A stretch of 33,009 bases of DNA from an uncultured Desulfobulbaceae bacterium (GTDB taxonomy: Bacteria > Desulfobacterota > Desulfobulbia > Desulfobulbales > Desulfocapsaceae), in NCBI GenBank assembly GCA_903891045.1, contig CAITDH010000315.1, positions 1 through 33,009 of the forward strand. Reading direction: 5' to 3'. Below the pieces are notes generated by a model that did no database searches, had not been told where the DNA came from, and saw only the letters and a program-made list of their open reading frames with translations. Every line of letters starts with the position of its first letter. The stretch's first letter is position 1. The position numbers were made by a program, and so were the translations under genes. Positions 16,920-25,702 of the stretch are shown one piece after another.

Positions 16920-17111
16920 GAAGCAGTAAAACGCCAGCGGTCCCCGGTGGAAGTGATAGCCGCCATGCTTCCTGTTGCTATGCCCCTTCCTGCCATCTTC
17001 AGCCGCCTCGATGGTATGGCCGAGGCCGTGGACATTTCAACACTACTTCAATTGAGATTTCACACCCGTTTTTACGACCAGATTTTTCAACCGGCTAAAC
17101 CGTCCGGTTAA
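16920..17111 (+). pseudogene. Unassigned coding fragment downstream of kdpE
   Basis: An open frame of 63 codons plus stop that is absent from the ORF track because it lacks an ATG at its left end. It reads as plausible protein (VIAAMLPVAMPLPAIF followed by LLQLRFHTRFYDQIF) and looks like the C-terminal end of a larger gene. A GTG at 16947 without a ribosome site would give 54 residues. I do not recognise the family. It may be the remnant of a gene lost from the kdp 3' flank, or a chance frame. Confidence 0.3.
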
Positions 17112-17191
17112 GTAGCTCAACCATCGTGGTCGTTGCAATATATTCCAAGTGTTTCTGTTCACTACTAAGTCGTTCGTAGGAGAATGATGTT

Positions 17192-17314
17192 TTGAAGAAT
17201 CAAGATATTTTCAAAAATATAAACTCTGGCTTCAGACTTACAAAATCAAGATTACTAGAACGAACTTTAACCAATTTAGCACTGGTCCTAATATTAATTT
17301 GCTACTGTATGTAA
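17192..17314 (+). CDS. Possible small membrane-associated peptide (40 codons)
   Basis: A TTG-initiated frame preceded by AGGAGA (17178-17183, 8 nt spacing). It encodes 40 residues: a basic, polar N-terminal half (FRLTKSRLLERTL) and a hydrophobic C-terminal end (LALVLILICYCM). It lies in an AT-rich stretch unlike the GC-rich kdp genes, which suggests foreign or decayed DNA. It could be a small membrane peptide or a fragment of a transposase-like gene. There is no family match. Confidence 0.25.
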   Translation: MKNQDIFKNINSGFRLTKSRLLERTLTNLALVLILICYCM

Positions 17315-17330
17315 ATGTCAGATTTAATAA

Positions 17331-17691
17331 AGCTTCTTTTGTCAGAATTGTCAAGTCGACTCTGAGTTTCCACAGCTAATTGATCTGAACAGCGTGGTGA
17401 TCTTTAGCGAAGTCAAAAGACTCCGTGATGAAGGCAAAATTGCCAAGGAGATTATTGCCGCTCTCAAAAAAGAGCCATCTACCCCCAACGATCCCGGCAG
17501 TCACGAACTCATCTGTCAACAGATCAGGGCCGAACAAACTGGTCAAACCGGCCAGTTTGATGATGCGTACAAGCGCAACCTTCAGGAACTTTACCAAATA
17601 ACTGCTTGAGGAAAAAGAGAAACGAATTCAGGAACGGGACGAAAGAGATATGTGGATCGTGCGTCTGGAGATCCAAAACGTCAAGATGTAG
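17331..17691 (+). pseudogene. Frameshifted remnant of a regulator-like coiled-coil protein
   Basis: The first frame, open from 17331, includes SEVKRLRDEGKIAKEIIAALKKE and YKRNLQELYQ, then stops at 17609. A second frame opening at 17602 continues naturally with LLEEKEKRIQERDERDMWIV to a TAG at 17691. Joined, they give one continuous helix, so a single-base indel near 17600 has broken the gene. The EVKRLRDEGK-AKEI helix plus a charged coiled coil resembles MerR-type or plasmid-partition-like DNA-binding proteins that lack their N-terminus here; the family is uncertain. Its end overlaps the 3' end of the convergent cyclase gene by 11 nt. Confidence 0.45.
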
Positions 17692-19021
17692 GAGGCCTTG
17701 AAGCTCCTGCCTGATGGTAAAATGCTTCAGCGTCCTCGGCTTCGACCCGGTTGCGGCCATTTCCCTTGGCTCGATAGAGGGCATTATCGGCCCGATTGGT
17801 CAGGCTGAGTTCCGTGTCATTGGATCTGAAGACAGAGACACCAAAGCTGGCGGTGACTTTACGGGGAACGGAAAAGGTCGTTTGTGCCACTCTGAACCGT
17901 AACATTTCAGCAAATTGGACCCCTTGGTCGAGGGTACAGCTTGGGGCAATGACCATGAACTCTTCACCACCCCAGCGGGCGAAAATATCCGTGGTTCGGA
18001 CATTGGCGTTGACCACTCGTGCCATATCAATCAACACGCTATCACCTGCCTGATGGCCGTAGGCATCGTTGATCTCCTTGAACTTGTCGATGTCGAACAT
18101 GATAATGGCCATCGACGATTGGTAGCGCCGGGCCCTGGAAATTTCCATGGCCAGCAGTTTGGAGAACTTCAACCGGTTATAAATTCCGGTCAGGGTGTCG
18201 GTCGAGGCCTGCTTTTCCAGCAGGGCGTTGATGGTCTGCAAAGATTCCTGGTATTTTTTTTGCTCGGTAATGTCATGGAAGGCAATGACGGTTCCTTCCA
18301 GTTTGCCGCCGGTGATCACTGGGCGGCAGGCCAAGGATACCGGCATCAACCGGCCGGACTTGCAGGCGAAGACACAGTCGTCACTATTGTAGGCCTGGCC
18401 GGTCCGAATGGCGGTGCCCAGTTGCGTTCCCTCCGGGGGAAAGAAGGTGCCATCGGCATACTGCTTATGGATGACGTGAAGCACCATCTCTCCGGTCATC
18501 TCCTGAAAGCTGTAGCCTAACAGGCGCTCGGCCTCGGGATTGGCAAAGATGAGACGTCCTTCCGTATCAACGAGGTAAACGCCTTCGCCGAGCACGTCGG
18601 TGATGGTTTTCAGGCGCTGCTCCAAGGACTTCTTGTCCCGTAGCGATTTAATCATGCGGTTGAATGAGAGGGAGAACTCCCCCAGAAAATCGACTTGTTG
18701 ACTGAGGTCACCGTCAGCAACCTGGTTGGTTTGCCAGGTAAGATGGCGGAGGCTGGCCTGCAAGGCTTTGAGCGGCATGGCGAAGATGTTGGAGCGGGAG
18801 ACTTCGGTCTTCAGCTCACCATTGGCCAGAGCCTCGGCAAAACGGTAGGACTCGTTCATCTGGGCGAAGATTTGTTGCAGATTTTGGCAGGAATTTTGGA
18901 AGGTATCATCTTCTGCTTCCTTGCATTCTACGGGGAAAACCAGGCCGTTTTTACCGAGCCCCCGTTCCATGGCAAGTGCCAAGCAACTGCCGATTGCATT
19001 CAGGGCTTGTGTTGAATTCAT
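17681..19021 (-). CDS. Diguanylate cyclase with HAMP-like and PAS domains
   Basis: A 446-residue soluble protein with no membrane helix. An N-terminal helical part is followed by a HAMP-like segment (about residues 60-130, QTNQVADGDLSQQVDFLGEF), a PAS domain (about 140-255, ending AFHDITEQKK) and a GGDEF domain (about 275-440). The active-site loop is GGEEF (about residue 350), and an RTTD inhibitory site lies exactly five residues before it, so it should make c-di-GMP and be feedback-inhibited. It starts one nt after the V4R gene stops, the closest non-overlapping junction in the operon. V4R sensing may therefore feed this cyclase, perhaps through the N-terminal helices. It is the last gene of the signalling operon. 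Confidence 0.92.
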   Translation of the reverse strand: MNSTQALNAIGSCLALAMERGLGKNGLVFPVECKEAEDDTFQNSCQNLQQIFAQMNESYRFAEALANGELKTEVSRSNIFAMPLKALQASLRHLTWQTNQVADGDLSQQVDFLGEFSLSFNRMIKSLRDKKSLEQRLKTITDVLGEGVYLVDTEGRLIFANPEAERLLGYSFQEMTGEMVLHVIHKQYADGTFFPPEGTQLGTAIRTGQAYNSDDCVFACKSGRLMPVSLACRPVITGGKLEGTVIAFHDITEQKKYQESLQTINALLEKQASTDTLTGIYNRLKFSKLLAMEISRARRYQSSMAIIMFDIDKFKEINDAYGHQAGDSVLIDMARVVNANVRTTDIFARWGGEEFMVIAPSCTLDQGVQFAEMLRFRVAQTTFSVPRKVTASFGVSVFRSNDTELSLTNRADNALYRAKGNGRNRVEAEDAEAFYHQAGASRPPTS

Positions 19022-19022
19022 A

Positions 19023-19541
19023 TCAGGCCTCGACGGGTTTTACTTCAAATCGGCAGGTTCGATCGCCGATGGCCCAGCAGTCCACTTCTTTGGCGGTGAA
19101 GTCTTTGCCGGTGTACTCCTTGAGAATGCCGGCGATGAAGCCTTCGTCATAATCGCATACAGTTTCACCAAAGATAGGCAGCCCGGAGCAGTCAAGGTCT
19201 TCGGAGACCGTCAGCACGAAATTCAGGCTTTCCATGTCGGCCTGTTCTACTCGCAGCACTCCGACCTTGAGGTCAATGAGCTTGGCTTTTAAATCGGCGA
19301 TAAATTCGTCAAAGGGCAGGTCGGGATTGAGCACATTGCGGCAAAACTCCCGGCCAGCCAGGAGGCCAGCCTTGACAAACAGCTCGCAAGTCTTCTCCCG
19401 TCCCAGCTCCTTGGACAAAACATCCTTGAAGGTAAATTGCATGAGACGATAAATCGCTACCGAGGTCTCGCCCCCCAGGTTCGGGCGGCCCTCTGCCAGG
19501 TTGCCAAGATCCTCCCAGGAAAAATTATACACATTTTTCAT
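19023..19541 (-). CDS. V4R-domain small sensor protein
   Basis: A 172-residue single-domain protein. The C-terminal half has the V4R (4-vinyl-reductase-type) signature: DEGFIAGILKEYTGKDF, then VDCWAIGDRTCRFEV with the typical Cys-x7-Cys. V4R domains bind small hydrophobic ligands or act as sensory modules, for example in XylR/DmpR-type regulators. The N-terminal half (SVAIYRLMQFTFKDVLSKELG, KAGLLAGREF) is the helical part usual in this family. AGGAGA lies upstream of the ATG at 19541. It sits between the EAL protein and the cyclase, 15 nt and 1 nt away. It probably acts as a detached input domain for one of them; the ligand is unknown. Confidence 0.82.
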   Translation of the reverse strand: MKNVYNFSWEDLGNLAEGRPNLGGETSVAIYRLMQFTFKDVLSKELGREKTCELFVKAGLLAGREFCRNVLNPDLPFDEFIADLKAKLIDLKVGVLRVEQADMESLNFVLTVSEDLDCSGLPIFGETVCDYDEGFIAGILKEYTGKDFTAKEVDCWAIGDRTCRFEVKPVEA

Positions 19542-19556
19542 CCATTCTCTCCTTTT

Positions 19557-22277
19557 CTATTGAAATAATTCTGGTTTGCATACGCCATACCCTTGAGCGT
19601 AATCAACGCCGATTTCCTTGAGGAGCTTGATGATGTCGTCGTTTTCGGCAAATTCGGCAATATTCTGCAGACCCATTACATGGCCCACATGATTGATCGA
19701 TTCGACCATGGCGCGGTCGATCTTGTTATTGACGATTTCTTTGACAAATATCCCATCAATCTTTAGAAAATCCACTTCAAGATTTTTCAGGTAGGCAAAG
19801 GAAGACAAACCACTGCCGAAATCATCCAGTGAGAAACGGCAGCCCATTTTGCGCAGGACGCGCATAAACTGCTGGGCTTTGTCGATGTTGGCAATGACTG
19901 CAGTCTCAGTGATTTCAAAACATAAACGCTGAGGGGCCATGCTGTATGTTTTGATCAGGTCAATGACGTATGCGAGAAACCCGTCATCTGATAGGGTCTG
20001 GCCCGAGAGGTTGATAGCGCACACGTAAGGGAAATCTACACCTTTACGTGCTATGATCGAGAGGGCTTCACGCACCACCCAGCGATCGATGAGCGGCATC
20101 AGGTGATAGCGTTCGGCCACAGGCAGAAAATATCCTGGCGGATAAAGTGTGCCATCATCGTCCTGCATGCGGACAAGCAACTCGCAATGCTGCTCAGCGC
20201 CTATCTTCAGGGTTGCCATGCGCTGGATGTAGAGGACCAACTGATTTTTTTCCAGTCCTTGGTGGATACGTGATAGCCAATCGAGCTGGCAGTTGTGTTG
20301 TATTAGATCTTTATCATCTGGGCGAAACACATGAATACGGTTGCCGCCCTCTTTCTTGGCGGTATAACAGGCTGAATCTACTGTACTGAGTAATTCACTC
20401 AGAGTGTGGGAGTAATCTGGCGTGATTTCGGTCAAGCCGATACTGGCACCAACCTTGAACACCTTATCATCGAAGATGAAGCGGTATTCCTTTATCGCTT
20501 GCAACAAACCTATGATGACTTTGTACCCTTTATCTAGTTCACATCCCATCAATAACACGGCAAACTCGTCCCCCCCCAAACGTGCCAACGTGTCTGAGCT
20601 CCGCATCTTATCTTTTAGATGGGTCGCAATTTGCCGAAGCAGCACATCCCCTGCCATGTGACCACACGTGTCATTGACTACTTTGAACTGATCCAGATCG
20701 ATATAGGCGAGACAATGAGTACATTTTTCTGTGGAGGTATTTTCAATGGCGTCTTGAGCAATGCGATCGAACTCATAACGGTTGATAAGGCCCGTCAGGG
20801 CATCATGCTGCGCTTGAAAAATGAGCTGTTTGGACAGGGATCGTATGGCGGTGACATCATGCAGCACCGTGACCGCGCCAAAGTAGTCGCCGGTGGGGTC
20901 ATACAGTGGTGCCGCCGACTTCCGCACGAGAAGTTCTTGTCCATCGGTACGTTCAAGAATCACCTCTTTAATATTGCTGGTTGGATCAGTCAGCCAGACA
21001 CTGTCAACCGGTGTGGTTTTGTCCTCCGCCATAAGACAGAATAAAGATTGCAATGTCTTGCCACTGGCCTCGCTCAGAACAACCCCAGTTAGGTGTTCTG
21101 AGGCTTTATTCATATAAGTGACACATCTGTCAGCATTACTCGTGATCACCGCATCGGCGATTCCTGCCAGCGTAGCCTGGGCATGCTCCTTCTCGATGTG
21201 CAGTGCATACTGCGCTTGATCGAGGCGCTCCAGCATGCTGTTGATACCGTGGGCAAGACTGGAGAGTTCGTCATTGCCATTGAGTTCCTGTAGGCGCGTT
21301 GTGATGGTGGTAGCTTCACCGATATGTTTTACATTATCACTCAACCGCGTCAATCGCGACAAGATCAATTTATTCAACAGCCAACTGAAGACAACCAATG
21401 TCAATGCGATCAGCATCATTGACCATAACAAAAAATGCAGGTTGAATTTACCCTGCTCAAAAATTCTCCGATCGCCCACTGTCCGTACGATGAGTTGGTC
21501 GGAACCGCCAATGTTCTCCATCAAGGCGTAACCAGCCACTTCCTGGTCTCGCAAAGGTATTACGGCCATCGCGCCCTGGGTCTGTATCCTGGCCACAGCT
21601 GTAATCCGATCGGCTGACAAGTCCTGACTGGCCAAAGTTTCGATGGTGATATGGGCGTCGACAATTTTCTCAATGTGCTGCACCAACAATTGATCGATAG
21701 CACGGATCATAATCAATCTGCCGTTGGCTGATCCCTGTCCATTGCTGGGCAGAACATCGAAAGCAGAAATAAAACAGATGCCTTCCGGTGTCCAGAATAA
21801 TCCAGAAACATGACCTTGCCCAGAGGTTGATCCCAGCAGGGCGCCCCCTTTAGCCGCTGCCTGCTCAATCATCTTGGGAATGGGCCAGGGTTTCCCGCTC
21901 TCGGCATTAAAACCCTTCTTGAACAAGACGTCCCCTTCGAGATTGACGAGGATGACGGCGTTAATATTCAGGTGTCGAAAGGTGTCGGGACCGTAGTTGC
22001 TTTCGATATAGACTGGATTTGAGGTTATTATGTGTTGATAGGTCTCGTCCCACTGGGCCCAGTCGCTGACGATGCCATCAAGTTGTTGAGACTGGTCTTG
22101 CAAAAGGCTTACGGCGCTACCGATTTGAATCAGGGTCTTGTCTTGTTCAAGCTGAGAATACCCATTGAGCAGCAAGGCCCGTGCGGCTATAAATTGCGTG
22201 GCAAATAATGCCAGCATGCCCATGGCGACCATGATGACCAGTTTGGTTCGCAAACCCTTAAGGTGCATTCCTGTCAT
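19557..22277 (-). CDS. Membrane CHASE4-HAMP-PAS-GGDEF-EAL c-di-GMP turnover protein
   Basis: A 906-residue protein. Membrane helix 1 (about 10-33) is followed by a periplasmic CHASE4-type domain with its hallmark SDWAQWDETYQ (about 65-75), helix 2 (about 280-305), HAMP, PAS (about 362-480), GGDEF (about 490-650) and EAL (about 670-905). The cyclase loop is intact GGDEF with RSSD five residues upstream. The phosphodiesterase part shows ELLVR, INLSG, FEITETA, DDFGSG, LKIDGIF and AEFAEN, so the main metal and catalytic positions appear kept. It could therefore both make and degrade c-di-GMP, with the balance set by periplasmic and PAS input. Its start overlaps the upstream kinase stop as ATGA. 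Confidence 0.94.
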   Translation of the reverse strand: MTGMHLKGLRTKLVIMVAMGMLALFATQFIAARALLLNGYSQLEQDKTLIQIGSAVSLLQDQSQQLDGIVSDWAQWDETYQHIITSNPVYIESNYGPDTFRHLNINAVILVNLEGDVLFKKGFNAESGKPWPIPKMIEQAAAKGGALLGSTSGQGHVSGLFWTPEGICFISAFDVLPSNGQGSANGRLIMIRAIDQLLVQHIEKIVDAHITIETLASQDLSADRITAVARIQTQGAMAVIPLRDQEVAGYALMENIGGSDQLIVRTVGDRRIFEQGKFNLHFLLWSMMLIALTLVVFSWLLNKLILSRLTRLSDNVKHIGEATTITTRLQELNGNDELSSLAHGINSMLERLDQAQYALHIEKEHAQATLAGIADAVITSNADRCVTYMNKASEHLTGVVLSEASGKTLQSLFCLMAEDKTTPVDSVWLTDPTSNIKEVILERTDGQELLVRKSAAPLYDPTGDYFGAVTVLHDVTAIRSLSKQLIFQAQHDALTGLINRYEFDRIAQDAIENTSTEKCTHCLAYIDLDQFKVVNDTCGHMAGDVLLRQIATHLKDKMRSSDTLARLGGDEFAVLLMGCELDKGYKVIIGLLQAIKEYRFIFDDKVFKVGASIGLTEITPDYSHTLSELLSTVDSACYTAKKEGGNRIHVFRPDDKDLIQHNCQLDWLSRIHQGLEKNQLVLYIQRMATLKIGAEQHCELLVRMQDDDGTLYPPGYFLPVAERYHLMPLIDRWVVREALSIIARKGVDFPYVCAINLSGQTLSDDGFLAYVIDLIKTYSMAPQRLCFEITETAVIANIDKAQQFMRVLRKMGCRFSLDDFGSGLSSFAYLKNLEVDFLKIDGIFVKEIVNNKIDRAMVESINHVGHVMGLQNIAEFAENDDIIKLLKEIGVDYAQGYGVCKPELFQ

Positions 22278-25200
22278 TTTTCATCCAGTCCCTTGCGCAC
22301 TGCCAGCGCCAGTTGGTGGATCGAGATGGGCTTCATCAGGTAGGCACGGATGCCGAGGGCGAGGGCCTGTTCTTTGTTGATCAGTTCGCTGAACCCGGTG
22401 CAGAGAATGATCGGCAGATCTGGGCGGATGGCCAGCGCCTTTGTCGTGAGCTCAAGGCCGGTCAGGTGCGGCATGGTCATGTCGGTGATAAGCAGGTCAA
22501 AGGCCGAAGGGGCCAGGGCAATACGGGCCATGGCCTCCTCGCTGTCGTTGATAATAGTGACCTGGTAGCCAAGGCTGGTGAGGATGGCCTCAAGCATAGT
22601 GGTGATCACTGCCTCATCATCGACCACCAGTAGTCGTTCGGTGCCGGTGGGGATGGGGTCGCTTCCGCCCGCCTTAATAAATGAAGGATTTTCCGCTATC
22701 CTCGGTAGATAGACATGAAAGCGTGTACCCTTGCTCGGTTCGCTTTCCACCGTAATATGCCCCTGATAGCTTTTAACAATGCCATGGACCACGGACAGAC
22801 CGAGGCCGGTACCCTCTCCCTTTTTTTTGGTGGTAAAGTAGGGGTCAAAGATATGGACCAGTGTCTTTGGCTCCATGCCATAACCGGTATCGCTGATCTC
22901 AAGCAACACATAGTTCCCCGGAGTGAGTTCGGTGCCGGGGACCCTATTGTCATCATCAATGGTGATTTTTGCCAGTCTCACCCCCAGTACTCCGCCGCTC
23001 TCGCGCATGGCATGGTAGGCGTTGGTGCAGAGATTCATGATGACTTGGTGAAGCTGGGTCGGATCGGCGAGGATAGCGCCGCACTCCGGGGAAATCTCCT
23101 CGCGGATTTCAATAGTGGAGGGGAGGGAGGCCCGGAGAAGTTTGAGCGCCTCCTTCACCACCAGATGCGGCTGAAGCGGTTTTCGCTCCTGAGGGGCCTG
23201 ACGGCTGAAGGCAAGGATCTGCTGCACCAGATCCTTGGCCCGTCCGGCAGCGGTGATGATTTGCTGCAGATCGGTAGTCAGGGGATCGCCTGGGGAAAGC
23301 TTGGCCATGGCCATCTCGGAATAGCCGAGAATGGGGGCCAGGATGTTGTTGAAGTCATGGGCAATGCCGCCGGCCAGGGTGCCGATGGCCTCCATCTTTT
23401 GAGTTTGTCTGAGTTGTTCCTCAAGTTGCATCTGTTCTGTCACATCACGTTTTACCGCCACCTGATTGATAATTTCTCCAGCTTCGTTCAGGACCGGGGT
23501 GATCGAGGCTTCTTCTTCAAACAGGGTGCCGTCTTTTTTCTTGTTAATCAGGTGTCCCTGCCACGCCTTGCCACTGGTCAGTGTCTTCCACATCTCCTGA
23601 TAAAAGAGGGCATCATGTTTGCCGCTTTGTAAAAATCTCGGGTTCCTACCGATCACTTCAGCTTTGGTGTAGCCGGTGATCTGTTCAAAACCGGGGTTGA
23701 CATATTGGATCATGCCGTCTCTATCAGTAATGACAACGCTGTCTATGCCTTGTTCGATGGCGGTTACCAGGCGACGCCGTTCTTCTTCTCCCTGTTTGCG
23801 TTCACTGATATCCAGACAATATTCAATAACCTGACTGAGATTGCCGTTGCTGTCAAAGATTGGATAGGCATGGATCTCAACACGTTGTTCCTTGCCGGCT
23901 TGATCGGTGTGAATATGTTCAACAACGACCGGCTGTTTCGTTTTTTTAATCTCTTTGAGAGTACAGGGATGTTTATCACCTGCACAGGGTTCGGAACGGT
24001 CATGGGTGAGCTGGAAACAGGTTGTGCCCTCTTGATATGTGCCGAAACGAGAAGCCTTGTTGGACAGTTGAATGGTATAGTCATTGGCGTCGATGATATA
24101 GAAGGGGAGGGTCAGGGCATCCAGGGCGTTTTGCAGAAATGTCTGCTGTCCCTTGATTTTTTCCTCAGCTAGCTTACGCTCGGTAATATCAATTACATTC
24201 CAGAGTACGCCCGGCTCACCATTGGGCAGTTGCATCTTGACCCCGGAAAATATGCACCAGAAAACCGTGCCATCTTTACGGCGCCAAGGGTAATCAATAC
24301 TGGCAAGAGGGAGACCCGCCTGGGCTTCATGGAAGCAAGGGGCCCAGGCTTCGTAATGCTGCTGATCAATATGCAGAATCCGGGCGCTCTGCCCCACCAG
24401 CTCATCATGGTTGTAGCCGAACAGGTTGCAGAATTGGTTGTTGACCCTCTGGATGTGCCGGGTGGAAGAGACAATCAGCATGCCAGAGCCGTTCACCTCA
24501 AACAGGCTCTGTATGTGATCGCGCTCAAGAGCGAGCTCTGCTTCCGCCTGCTTGCGTTCGCTGATGTCGCGGGCAATACCAAGGATGGCTGGTTGGCCGT
24601 TGATCTCCAGCATGCCTATATGAATTTCCACCGGAAATAATGAACTGTCCTTGCGCTGATGCCTGCTTTCTATTGTTAGAGTCTTGCCAATAGAGAGTTC
24701 TTCCCAGATCTTCTTGGCGTGCTGCTCTGTCACAAAACTGGGATCAACATCGCCAAGGTTCAATGTCAGCAGTTCTTCTCTTGTATAGCCGAGGCCTTCG
24801 TAGGCTTTTTTGTTCACGTCAATAAAGTGGGCGTTCATATCACTGACAAAGATGGCATCCGTTGCCTGATCAAGCAGGGTACGATACCGGTTCTCCTTTT
24901 CCCTTAAGGCTTGCTCAGATTGTTGGCGTTCGGTGACGTTTCTGAGTACATCATCGGCCATGGCGTTAAAGGCTTGGGAAAGTTCAGTCAGCTCGCCCTG
25001 GCCGGTGACAGCCGTCCTGACCAGATAATCACCTTGACTGAAACGGTTCACACTCTCTTTTAGATGGAAGAGTGGTTGTGTCAGCCAGCGGTTCAGCGCT
25101 GCCCAAAGGGACAGCATCAGGAGCAGACCAACCGCCCAGACAGAGATGGTGTTTACAAGCAGGGTATGAAAAAGCCTTGCCTTGCTCCGGGACAGGTCAT

Positions 25201-25702
25201 AGCTCATGAAGATCATACCAACGCGGGTGGGCCGAATCTGTCCCGATTCCACGGCGAGCACAACCGGCTGGTAGGCAACGATATCTTTGCGGCCGGACGA
25301 CAGCTGGATATCCGGTTTTCGGTTTTTCTGGGCGGAGAGAAAACGATTCCGGTCAAAGAGAGGCAGGACTTCATGGACAGGACGGCCCAGCCATCCCATT
25401 TGCGAACCGTAGAGAACAACGCCCTGATCGTTCACAAATACGACTGACCGAACCTCGGTCGGAATGTTCAGATCGGCGATTTCAGCTTCAACAAGGTTGT
25501 CCATACCGTTTTTCAGGAAGGTTTCGAACCTGGGGCCTGTTCGGGCTAAAAGCTCTTGCAGCGAAGTGAGCACTCTTCTTTCGACATTGAGCTCATATTG
25601 ACGATGTTCTTGCAAAGTGAAGAATAAAAGGAGCAGACTGAAAGCCCCAAAGACAAGAACTGGAATCCAGAGACGCAAGCGGATGGTGGTAAAGTCCTTC
25701 AT
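22274..25702 (-). CDS. Membrane hybrid histidine kinase (HAMP, four PAS, HisKA, ATPase, REC)
   Basis: An 1142-residue kinase. Membrane helix 1 (about 9-28), a ~150-residue periplasmic domain, helix 2 (about 183-205) and HAMP lead into four PAS domains (about 275-390, 400-520, 530-645, 655-770). The DHp box GGIAHDFNN carries His782; the ATPase domain shows NLCTNAYHAM, DTGYGM and GEGTGLGLSV; a terminal receiver carries Asp1074 in LLITDMTMP. PAS 3 holds a cysteine pair (SEPCAGDKHPC). No output domain follows the receiver, so the phosphate must pass on or be drained. It overlaps the solute-binding protein stop (ATGA) upstream, suggesting that this periplasmic domain reads that protein. Its receiver shares a 95-bp identical DNA block with the next kinase. 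Confidence 0.94.
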   Translation of the reverse strand: MKDFTTIRLRLWIPVLVFGAFSLLLLFFTLQEHRQYELNVERRVLTSLQELLARTGPRFETFLKNGMDNLVEAEIADLNIPTEVRSVVFVNDQGVVLYGSQMGWLGRPVHEVLPLFDRNRFLSAQKNRKPDIQLSSGRKDIVAYQPVVLAVESGQIRPTRVGMIFMSYDLSRSKARLFHTLLVNTISVWAVGLLLMLSLWAALNRWLTQPLFHLKESVNRFSQGDYLVRTAVTGQGELTELSQAFNAMADDVLRNVTERQQSEQALREKENRYRTLLDQATDAIFVSDMNAHFIDVNKKAYEGLGYTREELLTLNLGDVDPSFVTEQHAKKIWEELSIGKTLTIESRHQRKDSSLFPVEIHIGMLEINGQPAILGIARDISERKQAEAELALERDHIQSLFEVNGSGMLIVSSTRHIQRVNNQFCNLFGYNHDELVGQSARILHIDQQHYEAWAPCFHEAQAGLPLASIDYPWRRKDGTVFWCIFSGVKMQLPNGEPGVLWNVIDITERKLAEEKIKGQQTFLQNALDALTLPFYIIDANDYTIQLSNKASRFGTYQEGTTCFQLTHDRSEPCAGDKHPCTLKEIKKTKQPVVVEHIHTDQAGKEQRVEIHAYPIFDSNGNLSQVIEYCLDISERKQGEEERRRLVTAIEQGIDSVVITDRDGMIQYVNPGFEQITGYTKAEVIGRNPRFLQSGKHDALFYQEMWKTLTSGKAWQGHLINKKKDGTLFEEEASITPVLNEAGEIINQVAVKRDVTEQMQLEEQLRQTQKMEAIGTLAGGIAHDFNNILAPILGYSEMAMAKLSPGDPLTTDLQQIITAAGRAKDLVQQILAFSRQAPQERKPLQPHLVVKEALKLLRASLPSTIEIREEISPECGAILADPTQLHQVIMNLCTNAYHAMRESGGVLGVRLAKITIDDDNRVPGTELTPGNYVLLEISDTGYGMEPKTLVHIFDPYFTTKKKGEGTGLGLSVVHGIVKSYQGHITVESEPSKGTRFHVYLPRIAENPSFIKAGGSDPIPTGTERLLVVDDEAVITTMLEAILTSLGYQVTIINDSEEAMARIALAPSAFDLLITDMTMPHLTGLELTTKALAIRPDLPIILCTGFSELINKEQALALGIRAYLMKPISIHQLALAVRKGLDEK
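22395..22489. repeat. 95-bp identical receiver block, copy 1
   Basis: Every base is identical to 26947-27041, in the same reading frame of the two receiver domains, including the phosphoacceptor Asp codon. Flanking sequence differs at many silent and replacement positions. This suggests recent gene conversion or recombination between the two kinase genes. Confidence 0.85.
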
